The notes below the pieces were generated by a model. The model worked only from the letters and a program-made list of their open reading frames with translations, was not told the origin of the DNA and ran no database searches. Positions 6,121 to 6,207 of a stretch of 6,207 bases of DNA are shown here, piece after piece. The stretch is from NCBI GenBank assembly GCA_010671965.1, contig JAAHIC010000291.1:1-6207 (forward strand). The letters run 5' to 3'. The stretch's first letter is position 1; each line of letters opens with the position of its first letter. A program made the translations under genes and the position numbers. The stretch is from Leptolyngbya sp. SIO4C5 (GTDB taxonomy: Bacteria; Cyanobacteriota; Cyanobacteriia; Phormidesmidales; Phormidesmidaceae).

Positions 6121-6165
6121 CTTGTTAAGCAAGTTGAAACATTCAAGGAAAGATATTTTTGAATG
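6121..6165. repeat. Cluster of short inverted repeats in the upstream region
   Basis: CATTCAA (6140-6146) and TTGAATG (6159-6165) form a 7-bp inverted repeat with a 12-nt spacer. TTGAA-ACA-TTCAA (6134-6146) overlaps it, and an imperfect CTTG/CAAG dyad (6121-6133) lies beside it. The region is AT-rich, contains no gene, and lies about 55 to 100 bp upstream of the -10 candidate at 6061, a plausible place for activator binding. The regulator is unknown. Confidence 0.4.
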
Positions 6166-6207
6166 CATAATCTGTACTAAAAAGGAGAATCGACTGAATC
6201 GTTTATA

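Noticed and set aside
6180..6207. AAAAGGAG on the plus strand, possible ribosome site of a divergent gene off the right edge
   Set aside because: No ATG, GTG or TTG follows in the 20 bases to the window end, so normal spacing is impossible.

Overview
The window looks like chromosomal DNA from a cyanobacterium. The HIP1 octamer GCGATCGC, an abundant palindrome in many cyanobacterial genomes, occurs nine times. EF-Ts is the short cyanobacterial/plastid-like form. Ribosomal protein S2 has the [24 protein letters not shown] N-terminus typical of cyanobacteria. RecG carries a long N-terminal extension. No transposase, phage gene, tRNA, rRNA or CRISPR array was seen. All five genes are on the minus strand, so transcription runs from high to low coordinates.

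In the direction of transcription: (1) 6207-5956 is an AT-rich upstream region with a TATACT -10 candidate and a leader inverted repeat, serving a small three-helix membrane protein (5955-5569) of unknown function. (2) 5568-5224 holds no gene. It contains a terminator hairpin for the membrane-protein gene, a striking 19-bp perfect palindrome built from CGCTYTAA repeats, and the probable promoter and structured leader of rpsB. (3) rpsB (5223-4420, ribosomal protein S2 with a very acidic C-terminal tail) is followed after 55 bp by tsf (4364-3705, elongation factor Ts), the classic translation pair. A strong intrinsic terminator at 3651-3620 closes it. (4) A 390-residue acidic, helix-rich protein of unknown function (3539-2367) is followed after only 11 bp by recG (2355-10), the branched-DNA helicase. 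These two genes form a likely operon or sub-operon that may be fed by its own promoter or by readthrough from rpsB-tsf.

The oddest points are these. An in-frame TGA ends RecG immediately after the TRG-motif glutamine, although the next codons (L-P-R) still match the expected RecG continuation. The 19-bp palindrome stands upstream of rpsB. A perfect 15-bp tandem duplication lies in the acidic stretch of the RecG neighbour. Nearly all HIP1 sites lie in recG, while tsf and rpsB have none. I see no clear new multi-gene system. The best candidates for undescribed biology are the unknown protein paired with RecG and the regulatory DNA around rpsB.
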